Source of the DNA: a bacterium
GTDB lineage: Bacteria; Myxococcota_A; Polyangia; Nannocystales; Nannocystaceae
Assembly (NCBI GenBank): GCA_024742475.1
Contig: JANSYI010000012.1
Location: 1 to 64,000 of the forward strand
Reading direction: 5' to 3'
DNA length: 64,000 nucleotides
The notes under the pieces were generated by a model. That model made no database searches, had not been told where the DNA came from, and was given only the letters and a program-made list of their open reading frames with translations. The translations under genes and the position numbers were made by a program. Numbering within the stretch: the first letter of the stretch is position 1; the number at the start of each line of letters is the position of its first letter. This document shows, piece after piece, positions 26,001 through 34,039 of the stretch.

Positions 26001-26780
26001 CTACTGAGCCGGCGCGGGCTCGGCGGGCAGGCGAGCTTCGTCGACGGCCTCAGGCGCGGCGTCGGCGGGAAGCCTGGTGTCACGCGCCGGCGGACGCTGG
26101 ATCGGCGGGGCCGAGAGGCCGTCTGCGGCGTCGGTGTCCCCGGCTGGGGCTGCGGACTTGGTCTTGGCTTCGAGCCGCAGCGAACTGCGCTTGCCCTTGC
26201 CCTTGCGCTTGCCCTTCTTGCCCTTGGCCTTGGCGCTCTTCTTGTGGCTGTCGCCGTCGGCCGGCCGCGCGAGCAGCATGGTCGGGCCGTGACGCGCGAC
26301 GAGCTTGGCCAGCCCTTCGCGCTGCGGCCCCGACAGCTTGCCGTGCATCGCCTCGAGCACACCCCGGGCGTCGTCGTCGATGGCGGCCCGCTGCTCGGCG
26401 GCGTCGGCAAACGCGTCGTCGAGCGCGGCGGTGTCGAGCGTCTCCTCGGCGAGCTCGGCGGCGATCTTGGCGTGCGCGCCGGCGAGCGCCCGCCGCTGCG
26501 TGCTGGTCTGCTTGCGGTGTGCCTTGACCATGTCCTTGAACGAGGTCAGCTGCGCTTCGCTACAGTCGAGCTTCGCGCACATCTTGGCCACGCCGACGCC
26601 ACCTTCGGACACCGTGCCCTTGTTCGAGCGCTTCTTCTTGCGCTTGTTCTTCTTCTTGCCGGTCGCAACCTTCGCGTCCTCTTCGGTCGCGTCGTCACTG
26701 CCAGAGAAACCGAGGTAGAGCACCCCGACGAGGAGCACCCCGCCGACGGCGAACAAGGTGTTGCGCGATAGACCCAACAT
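26001..26780 (-). CDS. Membrane-anchored Spy/CpxP-like protein
   Basis: 259 residues from ATG 26780. Residues about 7-24 form a single membrane anchor, followed by a strongly basic stretch (GKKKNKRKKKRS). The central helices (LTSFKDMVKAHRKQ, and LSGPQREGLAKLV some 70 residues later) recall the LTxxQ repeats of Spy/CpxP/CnrX periplasmic stress proteins, though the match is weak. The C-terminus is basic then Pro/Ala rich. It starts 16 bp after the outer-membrane protein gene and is probably in its transcript. Function uncertain. Confidence 0.55.
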   Translation of the reverse strand: MLGLSRNTLFAVGGVLLVGVLYLGFSGSDDATEEDAKVATGKKKNKRKKKRSNKGTVSEGGVGVAKMCAKLDCSEAQLTSFKDMVKAHRKQTSTQRRALAGAHAKIAAELAEETLDTAALDDAFADAAEQRAAIDDDARGVLEAMHGKLSGPQREGLAKLVARHGPTMLLARPADGDSHKKSAKAKGKKGKRKGKGKRSSLRLEAKTKSAAPAGDTDAADGLSAPPIQRPPARDTRLPADAAPEAVDEARLPAEPAPAQ

Positions 26781-26796
26781 CAAGAGACCTGAAGGA

Positions 26797-28806
26797 CTAG
26801 AACTTGATGCCGAGCTGACCTTGCAGGGTCTGCACGGCGCGGGCGTCTTCGCGGCCGCCGTTGGCCAGGTTGCGGTTGAACGCCCCGAGCGGGAAGAGCA
26901 CGCCGTACTGGACCTGGAAGAAGATCGGCTCGCGGGCGTCGTGGTAGCGCAGCGCGCCGTCGAGCTCGACGCCGTAGCTGAAGCGGTTGCCGAGCGTGGA
27001 TTGTCGGCTTGCAGCGAGCGCGTACTCGATGTCGGCGCGGGCGCTGAAGTGGTCGAAGAAGTAGAACGCGGCCCACGGCTTGAAGTAGGCGGCGTTGGAG
27101 ACCGTGCCGAGGATCTCGCGGAACAGCAGCAAGTCGACGTTGTAGGCCGGGTTGAACCGGAACTGCGTGAAGCGGTCGTTGTCGTTCTGGTTGATCGGCG
27201 AGGTGGGGTCGCTGCCCAGCGGCGACGCGGGGTCGCCGGTGGCGAAGCCCTGGTCGAGGCCGATGTGGAAGCGGTCGTCGAAGAAGCCGTACTTGAACTC
27301 GAGCGCGTAGCCGAAGTTGAGGACCGTCTTGTCGACGAGGTCGTCGCTGGTCAGCGCGTTGAGTGAGTTCTGGCCGTCTTCGAGCGGGGTGTCGAAGTCG
27401 CGGACGCTGAAACGGCCTACGGTGGCGGCGGCTTCGAGCTCGACTCGGAGCGTGCGCCAGTTGACGCGCATCCACGCGTCGGGCGTGAGCAGCAGAGCGC
27501 GTCGCTGCACCAGCGAGTTGGTGTAGGTCTGAAGGTCGGACACGCCGTCGACGCTGCCGCTGCCGTAGGCGTCGTCGAGGTCTTGGTAGCGGAGCCAGCT
27601 GATGATGCCCCAGTTGAACACCGGGTTGCCCAGCGAGAGCTTGCGCTTGAGCATCTCGGTGTCGTCGCGGCGCTCGATGCCGATCGACCACTGGTGCACG
27701 TTGTCGAACTTCTCGACCGAGAACGCTTGGCCGATCGTGCCGCCCTCGCCGTAGGCGGGGCCCAGGAGCTGCGCGGTGGTGGGACCGCTGTTCGCCCAGT
27801 CCCAGCTCACGGTGAGCTTGTGGGTGCGACGGCGGTCCTTGCCGAAGTTGAAGCCCAGGCGAACCGAGTCGACCGAGTCGCCGTGGTCGCGGTCGAGCTG
27901 GCGGATGATGTCGGCCTTTTCGAGCTTGGCGTACCCGTTGCCGCCGTTGGCGACCATGCCCATGCCCCAAGACCAGGGCATGCGGCCGAACTCGACCTGC
28001 AGACCCCAGCCGAAGCGGATGTCGCCCCATGCCCGCTTCACGACGACCGAGTCGCGCGTGCCGCTGGTGCCGGCGACGGGGGGATCCTGGCTGCGGGTGT
28101 AGAGGTCGAGCGGCGCGAACGGGTCGGTGCCCGTCAGCGAGTCGGGGGTGCTGCCGAGCACGACGTTGTCGAGGATGTCGACCTGGCTGTGCACGTGCAC
28201 CGTGTCGGTGATGTGCAGCGACGGCTCGAGGCGCAGCCGCATGTTGGCGCTGGCGAAGCCGTGACGACGGTTGCAGCGGGTGACGGCGCGGTTGGCCGAG
28301 ACACCGTTGTCGGTGAGCCGGTTGAGGCAGCTCGCGTCGTTGGTTCCGATGATGTTGCCGTCTTCGTCGGTCTCGAGGGACTCGGCCGGCGGATCGAAGA
28401 ACCGCTGGGGTCGGTCACCGTCTTCGAGCCCGGCCGGTTCGACCAAGCCCAGGCCGAGGCGGTGGAAGTAGTCACCGCGCATCCGCATGTAGCCGTTGAG
28501 GTCGAACAGCTCGAGGCGACGGAGTCGACGTGGCGTCGCCGGGACCGGCTCGATGGGGCGCAAGGCTTCTTTGTCCTTGGGCGCCTCTTCGGCGGGGCCT
28601 TCCTTCTTGTCGCGACGTCCACCGCCGCCACCGGGCGGTCCTCCGCCGGGGCCGATGGGTCCGCCGGGTCCGCCGGCGCCAGGTTGGGCTGCCGCAGCCG
28701 TATCGACTCCAACGACCGCCCAGCCAAGCGCTGCGACCACGAGGGACCCAGCCAGTAGAGTGCGTCGAAACGCCGGTACAGCGCGCGAATTCCGGATTCT
28801 GGGCAT
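26797..28806 (-). CDS. Large outer-membrane beta-barrel protein, myxobacterial type
   Basis: 669 residues with an N-terminal signal peptide (residues 1-40), a Gly/Pro-rich segment (about 42-62), then Lys/Glu-rich sequence and about 550 residues of alternating amphipathic strands, ending in LQGQLGIKF with the C-terminal Phe favoured by outer-membrane barrels. Strands such as GYMRMRGDYFHRLGLG, FGRMPWSWGMGM and WSIGIERRDD fit a porin-like fold. It resembles a protein family I know mainly from myxobacteria (TIGR04551-like), named from memory. A CpxP-like gene follows. Substrate unknown. Confidence 0.7.
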   Translation of the reverse strand: MPRIRNSRAVPAFRRTLLAGSLVVAALGWAVVGVDTAAAAQPGAGGPGGPIGPGGGPPGGGGGRRDKKEGPAEEAPKDKEALRPIEPVPATPRRLRRLELFDLNGYMRMRGDYFHRLGLGLVEPAGLEDGDRPQRFFDPPAESLETDEDGNIIGTNDASCLNRLTDNGVSANRAVTRCNRRHGFASANMRLRLEPSLHITDTVHVHSQVDILDNVVLGSTPDSLTGTDPFAPLDLYTRSQDPPVAGTSGTRDSVVVKRAWGDIRFGWGLQVEFGRMPWSWGMGMVANGGNGYAKLEKADIIRQLDRDHGDSVDSVRLGFNFGKDRRRTHKLTVSWDWANSGPTTAQLLGPAYGEGGTIGQAFSVEKFDNVHQWSIGIERRDDTEMLKRKLSLGNPVFNWGIISWLRYQDLDDAYGSGSVDGVSDLQTYTNSLVQRRALLLTPDAWMRVNWRTLRVELEAAATVGRFSVRDFDTPLEDGQNSLNALTSDDLVDKTVLNFGYALEFKYGFFDDRFHIGLDQGFATGDPASPLGSDPTSPINQNDNDRFTQFRFNPAYNVDLLLFREILGTVSNAAYFKPWAAFYFFDHFSARADIEYALAASRQSTLGNRFSYGVELDGALRYHDAREPIFFQVQYGVLFPLGAFNRNLANGGREDARAVQTLQGQLGIKF

Positions 28807-28911
28807 GAAAGGCGCTGCACGCTATCAGCGCGTTGTCGCGCCCGTCAACCGCGCTGGGACGTCGCGAGAACGGGGTGTGAGCTGCGTTCTGCGGGGTGCT
28901 CGCCCATGCCG

Positions 28912-28917
28912 TAGCCT
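28912..28917 (+). promoter_or_regulatory. -10 box TAGCCT, 9 nt before ATG 28927
   Basis: TANNNT hexamer 9 nt before nagZ in the divergent intergenic space. Confidence 0.35.
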
Positions 28918-28926
28918 GCGGACCTG

Positions 28927-29991
28927 ATGACCAGCCCGTGGCAACCCGGACAGCTTCTCTTCGCAGGCTTCGAGGGCAAGAAGGTGCCTTCGGAGCTCGC
29001 GACCCTGATCGAGCAGGGGCGGGTCGGCGGTGTGATCCTGTTCACTCGGAACCTCGGAGATCCGCGTCACGTCGCCGGGCTCGTCCGGGAGCTGCGACGC
29101 CTGGCGCCCGAGCGCGCGCCGCTGACGGTTGCAATCGACCAAGAAGGCGGACGCGTGCAGCGGTTTCGAGCACCGTGGACGCAGTGGCCACCGATGCGCC
29201 AGCTCGGCGACGTCGACGACCTCGAGCTCACGCGTGCCTTCGGCTCGGCGCTCGCCCTCGAGCTGACCCATCTGGGCATCGGCCTGGACTTTGCGCCGGT
29301 CATGGATGTCGACACCAACCCCGCCAACCCGGTGATCGGCGATCGTAGCTTTGGCGCCGACGCGGCTCGGGTCGCAGCGCATGGTGCCGCGCTGATCGAG
29401 CGGCTCCAGTCGCTGAAGATCGCGGCGTGTGCAAAGCACTTTCCTGGGCACGGCGACACCCATCAGGACTCCCACCATGCGCTGCCGCGCCTGCCGCACG
29501 ACCTCGAGCGGCTGCGCCAGGTCGAGCTGCTCCCGTTTCGTGCTGCGGCCCAAGCCAAGGTCGCAGCGATGATGAGCGCCCACGTCGTGTTCGAGGCGCT
29601 CGACCCCAAGCGGCCCGGCACGCTGTCGCCCCCCGTCATGCACCTGATCCGCGAGGAGATCGGCTTCGAGGGGCTCGTCTTCTCCGACGACCTCGAGATG
29701 AAGGCGATCGCCGATCACTACGGTCCCAAGCAGTTCGTCGGCGGCGCGCTCGAAGCGGGGGTCGACGCGCTGCTGGTGTGTCGCAAGCTGGACCTCGTGC
29801 AGGAGACCCTGGCTCGGCTCGAGGCGCTCCCCGACCCTACCGTGGAGCGCGCCATCGAGCGCATGGTCGCGTTCAAGGACGCCTTCCCGCCGCCGCCGCT
29901 CCCCGATCCCGCAGCGCCCCCGCCTGCGCCCTACGCCGAGCACGAAGCGCTCGCCCAGCGCATCGCCGACGGCCTGCCTCTTTCGCGGTAG
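28927..29991 (+). CDS. nagZ: Beta-N-acetylhexosaminidase (GH3, NagZ type)
   Basis: 354 residues, cytoplasmic by lack of a signal peptide. NagZ removes N-acetylglucosamine from anhydro-muropeptides during peptidoglycan recycling. The GH3 signature KHFPGHGDTHQDSH (170-183) provides the catalytic His/Asp dyad of the NagZ loop, and FSDDLEM provides nucleophile Asp254. IDQEGGRVQRF is also characteristic. The C-terminal 30 residues are Pro-rich (FPPPPLPDPAAPPPAP), an unusual tail. It is followed by thyA 10 bp later. Confidence 0.93.
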   Translation: MTSPWQPGQLLFAGFEGKKVPSELATLIEQGRVGGVILFTRNLGDPRHVAGLVRELRRLAPERAPLTVAIDQEGGRVQRFRAPWTQWPPMRQLGDVDDLELTRAFGSALALELTHLGIGLDFAPVMDVDTNPANPVIGDRSFGADAARVAAHGAALIERLQSLKIAACAKHFPGHGDTHQDSHHALPRLPHDLERLRQVELLPFRAAAQAKVAAMMSAHVVFEALDPKRPGTLSPPVMHLIREEIGFEGLVFSDDLEMKAIADHYGPKQFVGGALEAGVDALLVCRKLDLVQETLARLEALPDPTVERAIERMVAFKDAFPPPPLPDPAAPPPAPYAEHEALAQRIADGLPLSR

Positions 29992-29994
29992 GGT
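29989..29994 (+). promoter_or_regulatory. -10 box TAGGGT, 7 nt before GTG 30002
   Basis: The TAG stop of nagZ forms part of this TANNNT hexamer, which sits 7 nt before the GTG of thyA. It could give thyA-folA an internal leaderless promoter; the overlap with a stop codon makes it less certain. Confidence 0.3.
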
Positions 29995-30001
29995 CCCGCC
30001 C

Positions 30002-30796
30002 GTGGACGCCTACCTCGACCTGCTCCGAGACGTTCTCGACAACGGCGTGGAGCGAAGCGATCGAACCGGCACGGGGACGCTCGGGGTGTTCGGACGACAG
30101 CTCCGATTCGACCTCGAGCGGGGCTTCCCGCTGTTGACCACGAAGAAGGTTCACCTGCGCTCCATCATTCACGAGCTGCTGTGGTTCCTGCGGGGCGACA
30201 CCAACGTCGCGTACTTGCAGGAACACGGGGTGCGGATCTGGAACGAGTGGGCGCGAGAAGACGGCGATCTCGGCCCGATCTATGGAAAGCAGTGGCGCGC
30301 CTGGGGGGCCCCGGGCGGCGAGACCATCGATCAGATCGCGAACGTGCTCGAGCAGATCCGCAACGACCCCACGTCTCGGCGCATGGTCGTCAGCGCGTGG
30401 AACGTGGGCGAGCTGCCCGACATGGCGCTCTCGCCCTGCCATTGCCTGTTTCAGTTCTTCGTCGCGCAGGGGCGTCTGTCCTGCCAGCTCTATCAGCGCT
30501 CGGCCGACGTCTTCTTGGGCGTGCCGTTCAACATCGCCAGCTACGCGCTGCTCACCATGATGATCGCCAAGGTGACCGACCTGCGCCCCGGCGACTTCGT
30601 GCACACGTTCGGCGACACGCACCTGTACCTCAACCATCTCGACCAGGCGCGGCTGCAGCTGACGCGCGCGCCCCGTCCGCTGCCGAGGATGAACATCAAG
30701 CGGACGCCGCCGTCGCTGTTCGAGTTCGCCTACGAAGACTTCGAGCTGCTCGACTACGACCCGCACCCGCACATCAAGGCGGAGGTGTCGGTGTGA
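30002..30796 (+). CDS. thyA: Thymidylate synthase
   Basis: Converts dUMP to dTMP with methylene-tetrahydrofolate. 264 residues from GTG, the same length as the E. coli enzyme. The nucleophile is Cys146 in LSPCHCLFQFF. RTGTGT, GPIYGKQWRAWG, QRSADVFLGVPFNIASYA and the C-terminal IKAEVSV are all canonical. It overlaps folA by 4 bp (GTGA), coupling dTMP synthesis to folate regeneration. Confidence 0.98.
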   Translation: MDAYLDLLRDVLDNGVERSDRTGTGTLGVFGRQLRFDLERGFPLLTTKKVHLRSIIHELLWFLRGDTNVAYLQEHGVRIWNEWAREDGDLGPIYGKQWRAWGAPGGETIDQIANVLEQIRNDPTSRRMVVSAWNVGELPDMALSPCHCLFQFFVAQGRLSCQLYQRSADVFLGVPFNIASYALLTMMIAKVTDLRPGDFVHTFGDTHLYLNHLDQARLQLTRAPRPLPRMNIKRTPPSLFEFAYEDFELLDYDPHPHIKAEVSV

Positions 30797-31293
30797 GGGT
30801 GTCGCTCATCGTCGGCCGCGCGCGCAACGGGGTCATCGGTCGCGACGGCGACCTCCCGTGGCGTCTTCCGGCCGACCTCGCGCAGTTCAAGCGCCGCACC
30901 ATGGGCCACCATCTGATCATGGGGCGCAAGACGTTCGAGTCACTGCCCGGTGTGCTTCCGGGGCGTCCGCATCTGGTGCTCTCGCGAGACCCGTCGTACG
31001 CGCCCCAGGGGGTGACACGGTGCGGAGCGCTCGACGAGGCGCTTCGTATCGCGCGCGATGCAGGCGACGACGAGGCGTTCGTGATCGGCGGCGGTGCGGT
31101 GTATCGGCAGGCTCTCGGGCTCGCCGATCGCGTCTACCTCACTCGCGTCGATGCGCAGGTGGACGGCGACGTCACGTTCGATGAGCTCGACCCGGCGCGG
31201 TGGAGCGAGGTCGAGCGCACCGAGCACGCCGCCGACGCGCGCAACACCTACGCGTTCTCGGTCTGCGTCTACGACCGGACGTCGCCGCGCTAG
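30793..31293 (+). CDS. folA: Dihydrofolate reductase
   Basis: 166 residues from a GTG that overlaps the thyA stop. It reduces dihydrofolate to tetrahydrofolate with NADPH. Motifs: RNGVIGRDGDLPWRLPADLAQFK, MGRKTFESLP, LVLSRDP and the GGGAVYRQAL nucleotide-binding turn. Its TAG stop lies in the left CTAG of the palindromic element described next. Confidence 0.95.
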   Translation: MRVSLIVGRARNGVIGRDGDLPWRLPADLAQFKRRTMGHHLIMGRKTFESLPGVLPGRPHLVLSRDPSYAPQGVTRCGALDEALRIARDAGDDEAFVIGGGAVYRQALGLADRVYLTRVDAQVDGDVTFDELDPARWSEVERTEHAADARNTYAFSVCVYDRTSPR

Positions 31294-31454
31294 CAGGCTG
31301 TGGAAGAAGTCCCACGCAGTGCAGAACGGCGCCCTCACCATGCATAGCTTCGTTGGTCATCGGTCACGGGTGCCCAACCAGCTCCCTCTTCCCGCCTTGC
31401 TCTGCATGGCGATGACGCCGTTCTGCATACGCGGGACTTTTTCCACAGCCTGCT
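31292..31454. mobile_element. 163-bp MITE-like palindromic element between convergent genes
   Basis: Begins AGCAGGCTGTGG and ends CCACAGCCTGCT; the first and last 22 bases are complementary with one mismatch, and complementarity continues, with a few mismatches and one indel, for about 55 bases on each side (for example GCAGAACGGCG against CGCCGTTCTGC). CTAG lies at both edges (31290-31293 and 31455-31458). The left CTAG contains the folA stop and the right one the stop of the convergent lipoprotein. It encodes no protein. It could be a transposon-derived miniature element, a bidirectional terminator, or both. Confidence 0.75.
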
Positions 31455-31916
31455 CTAGAGCGAGTGGGGGCGCAACGACTCGGGCGAGATCGATCCGCCC
31501 CGTCTGATCTTCACGGTCTTGCCGTCGGGAGTGGTGATGGCGGACTCGGCACCGCGGGCGGCTTTGCGCTGGGCGTCGTCGGAGCCCAGCGCTTCCTGGG
31601 TCGGAGGCTTTTGGTCCTTGGGTGGCGCCGGGCGGGTCTTGGCGGTCGGCGCGGCCGCCTGTGCGTCCTCGGGTCGAGCAGCGCGACGGGACTCGTCGAC
31701 GAACGGCTCGAACAGGTCGCCGTCGCGTCCGCCCGAGGCCGCGGCGCCGGCCCCTTCTTCGGCGTCGTCCGCTTCCGGCTCGTCCGCCGTCCCCTCGCGT
31801 GGGTCGTCGGCCTGCGGTGCGCCGCCATCCGCGTTCGCGTCGGAGTCCGATTGGCCGCTGCAGCTCGCGAGCGCCAACGCAAAGCCAAGGGCCGAAAGAC
31901 GCCGCAGAGCGTTCAT
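31455..31916 (-). CDS. Acidic low-complexity lipoprotein
   Basis: 153 residues. The signal peptide ends in the lipobox LALASC. The mature part is rich in Asp, Glu, Ala and Pro without clear secondary structure, and ends with TPDGKTVKIRRGGSISP, which might be a short conserved tail. The ATG is preceded by a TATCCT box at 6 nt. Its stop lies in the right CTAG of the 163-bp element. No family recognised. Confidence 0.65.
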   Translation of the reverse strand: MNALRRLSALGFALALASCSGQSDSDANADGGAPQADDPREGTADEPEADDAEEGAGAAASGGRDGDLFEPFVDESRRAARPEDAQAAAPTAKTRPAPPKDQKPPTQEALGSDDAQRKAARGAESAITTPDGKTVKIRRGGSISPESLRPHSL

Positions 31917-31922
31917 GCGGCG

Positions 31923-31928
31923 AGGATA
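31923..31928 (-). promoter_or_regulatory. -10 box TATCCT, 6 nt before ATG 31916
   Basis: Minus-strand TATCCT with exactly 6 nt to the ATG, identical in hexamer and spacing to the box before the lipoprotein at 11681. Confidence 0.55.
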
Positions 31929-32052
31929 CCCCGTCTTGGCGTGGGGGCGTTCGTGGCGCGCCGACCACCGGGCAGCGCGGATTCATCCCACCGCCGCGCT
32001 CCCCGCCTTTCACCCATGCGAGCCATCGCGGATACTAGGGGAGCAGGTGGCA

Positions 32053-32925
32053 ATGGTGGTAGCGAGCGCAGTCTGGGCGAGTGTGTTGTCGGTGTTCTTG
32101 GCGGATGTTCCCGAGTCGGCGGGGGCCGTGCCGCCGACCGTGCTGACGGGGTCTCTCGACACCGGCATGTATGCGGGGCGTCAGCCCGAGCAGGACGCCG
32201 TCGTCCTCTCTCCCCGGCTGCAGCTCGGCGTGCGCGCGAGGCCGGAGGTCGAGCTCGGGCTCTCGATGGGCGTCGCGTCGCTCACCGCTCAGCACGAGCG
32301 CTTCGGACGCGTGCGCGCACATGGGCCCGGCAACTTCGTCTTCGGCACCCGCTGGGTTCGTGACGCGGTCGACGAGCGGCACCACGGGCACCTCGGCTTT
32401 GCGTTCGCACTGCCGACCACGCTCGATCCCAGCGCCCAGGTGCTCGATGCGCATCGGCTGGCTCGAGCGTCACGCGGGGGCCTCGATCCCTGGCAGTGGT
32501 CGCCCGCGACGATGGGCGTGGTCCTCCCCGCCGGGTGGTCGATGCACGGAGGGGCCTTCGACGTTGGTGTCGACGGTGTGGTCGGCGGCATGTTCTCCGC
32601 GGCGGGTGACCTCGACGCACCCGGCTTCGTCGGGCAGCTACGCGGCTCGGCGGGCGTCAAGGTCTGGCGGGCGCGGCTCGGCGGCGCCCTCGCGGCGGTC
32701 TACAACGGCCGCGACGACTACGGCGCGCTGCAGACGACGGTGCAGCCATCGGTCGCGATCGCGCTGTGCCGGGCCGAGCGCATCAACGCGTGCGGCGTGC
32801 ACCTCGACGCGGGTGGCTCGATCAACATCGACGCCCCCTACGGCTTCGGCCCCAACGGTCGCCGAGTCTGGGGCACGCAGTTCGGGCTGCGGTGGGCGCT
32901 GCGAGACGCAAGCGACGAGCGTTGA
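32053..32925 (+). CDS. Exported outer-membrane beta-barrel-like protein
   Basis: About 290 residues from ATG 32053; GTG 32047, nearer an AGGGGAG sequence, is the alternative. A signal peptide (MVVASAVWASVLSVFLADV) precedes about 260 residues of alternating hydrophobic and polar strands with Gly-rich turns (LQLGVRARPEVELGLSMGVAS, GTRWVRDAVDERHHGHLGFAFALP), typical of small outer-membrane barrels. The last strand is FGLRWAL. No family recognised. A rho-independent terminator follows 26 bp later. Confidence 0.6.
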   Translation: MVVASAVWASVLSVFLADVPESAGAVPPTVLTGSLDTGMYAGRQPEQDAVVLSPRLQLGVRARPEVELGLSMGVASLTAQHERFGRVRAHGPGNFVFGTRWVRDAVDERHHGHLGFAFALPTTLDPSAQVLDAHRLARASRGGLDPWQWSPATMGVVLPAGWSMHGGAFDVGVDGVVGGMFSAAGDLDAPGFVGQLRGSAGVKVWRARLGGALAAVYNGRDDYGALQTTVQPSVAIALCRAERINACGVHLDAGGSINIDAPYGFGPNGRRVWGTQFGLRWALRDASDER

Positions 32926-32951
32926 GCGCTCGCCACCACCACGCACACGAG

Positions 32952-32984
32952 GCCCGGGTCATGAGACTCGGGCTTTCGTTCTTT
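32952..32984 (+). terminator. Rho-independent terminator
   Basis: Nine-pair stem GCCCGGGTC-ATGA-GACTCGGGC (one G-T pair) followed by TTTCGTTCTTT, just after the stop of the barrel-like protein. Confidence 0.75.
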
Positions 32985-33055
32985 GGTGCCGCGCGAGCGC
33001 TACCACAATGGCCCCGGGCGCACTGTTCACACGCGAGGGTTCCCGATGTTTCCAC

Positions 33056-33115
33056 CCGAAGCGAAGAAAGTTCAAAAACCCGCTCAGCGGGTGAATACAC
33101 CCCGCAAGCGAGGGA
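33056..33115. repeat. Hairpin repeat, diverged copy
   Basis: GAAGCGAAG at about 33059-33067, then the perfect hairpin ACCCGC-TCA-GCGGGT (33078-33092), then CCCGCAAGCGAGGG. Same frame and same 6-3-6 geometry as the other copies, with a different but still complementary stem; the second stem is not clear. Confidence 0.55.
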
Positions 33116-33314
33116 AGTCGTCTCCGATGCGCCACAGCACAACACCATCCCTGAACGCTTGCGACAGGGGCATCGCGGCATAAACTCTTCCAAGTAGGAA
33201 CAACCCAGTCGCGCGTTCGTTGGATAAGACGCGCAGCGGGTACGTCGGAAGAAACAGATGCTCTGCTGCTCCGCTTCGACCGCACCCACCGCCTGGGAAA
33301 AAATCCCAACCTTC

Positions 33315-33343
33315 TTGAGAACCAAACACGACGAACCTAGTCT
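33315..33343 (+). promoter_or_regulatory. Promoter TTGAGA-N17-TAGTCT
   Basis: A -35-like TTGAGA (33315-33320) and a -10-like TAGTCT (33338-33343) at the ideal 17-bp spacing. The predicted start falls within a few bases of the ATG at 33353, so the leader is very short. Confidence 0.5.
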
Positions 33344-33352
33344 GGAAACACC

Positions 33353-33973
33353 ATGCGCGACACGAAGCTGACGTTGATCCTCGTAGGCCTGTTCGGCGCC
33401 GCCCTCCCGGCAGCCGGATGCTTCATCACCACCGAATCCGACGAGTACACGGACACCGAGGAGAACAACTCGTCCTCCACCCCGCCGGACAACCCCGGCC
33501 CGTGTGAGATTGGCGCGCCGGGTTGCCCGTGCACCGGTTCGGGAACCTGCGACCCGGGGCTGCAATGCGTGGAGAACACCTCCATCGGAGCGAGCTGGTG
33601 TTTGCTGCCCGACTGCACGGGCGCGCTGGGCTGCGAGTGCACCTCCGGTGGCACCTGCGATGAAGGCCTCCTGTGCGCCGACATCGGCTCTGACCCCGGC
33701 GTGTGCGTGAGTGATGACCCTTGTCTCGAGGAGGAGATCGGCATCGAGGGGTGCCAGTGCACGATGGGCGGAGGCTGCAATCCCGGCCTCGAGTGCGTCT
33801 CGGACCTCTGCGTCGACCTCCCCGACGATCCAGGCACGTCCACCTCGACCACCGACGACCCCACCGACACGACCACGGGTGACGGAAGCACGACCGACGA
33901 CACCGCTGGAGACGTCTCGACCGGCGGTGGCGGTGACACCAGCGGCGGCGCAACGCCCACCACGGGCAGCTGA
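33353..33973 (+). CDS. Lipoprotein with three cysteine-rich modules and Thr/Asp-rich tail
   Basis: 206 residues. Lipobox LPAAGC, then a short Asp/Glu/Ser linker, then three copies of a module of about 35-45 residues of the form GC-x-C-x4-C-x3-L-x-C (GCPCTGSGTCDPGLQC, GCECTSGGTCDEGLLC, GCQCTMGGGCNPGLEC). The C-terminal 55 residues are Thr/Ser/Asp/Gly repeats. The same module occurs in the lipoprotein at 40375. Likely exposed at the cell surface; function unknown. A good terminator follows. Confidence 0.7.
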   Translation: MRDTKLTLILVGLFGAALPAAGCFITTESDEYTDTEENNSSSTPPDNPGPCEIGAPGCPCTGSGTCDPGLQCVENTSIGASWCLLPDCTGALGCECTSGGTCDEGLLCADIGSDPGVCVSDDPCLEEEIGIEGCQCTMGGGCNPGLECVSDLCVDLPDDPGTSTSTTDDPTDTTTGDGSTTDDTAGDVSTGGGGDTSGGATPTTGS

Positions 33974-34006
33974 GCCTCCTTCGACGACAATCTCAGCGTC
34001 AGCACT

Positions 34007-34034
34007 GGCCTCGGGCATTCGCCCGGGGCCTTTT
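34007..34034. terminator. Rho-independent terminator between convergent genes
   Basis: Ten-pair stem GGCCTCGGGC-ATTC-GCCCGGGGCC followed by TTTT. It lies between the Cys-rich lipoprotein and the convergent BatA-like gene and may serve both. Confidence 0.8.
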
Positions 34035-34039
34035 GCGTG

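Larger units (their letters stand above)
32926..33352. other. 427-bp intergenic region: terminator, hairpin repeat, promoter
   Basis: No gene is seen here. The region starts with the terminator of the preceding gene, then holds a diverged copy of the hairpin repeat (33056-33115) and ends with a sigma-70-like promoter for the Cys-rich lipoprotein. The middle part (33116-33310) has lower GC than its neighbours, and I see nothing recognisable in it. Confidence 0.5.

Noticed and set aside
31290..31458. Exact target-site duplication of the 163-bp element
   Set aside because: CTAG occurs at both edges, but the ends can be read either as a 4-bp CTAG duplication or as a 2-bp CT duplication with AG from the element, so I do not claim the length.
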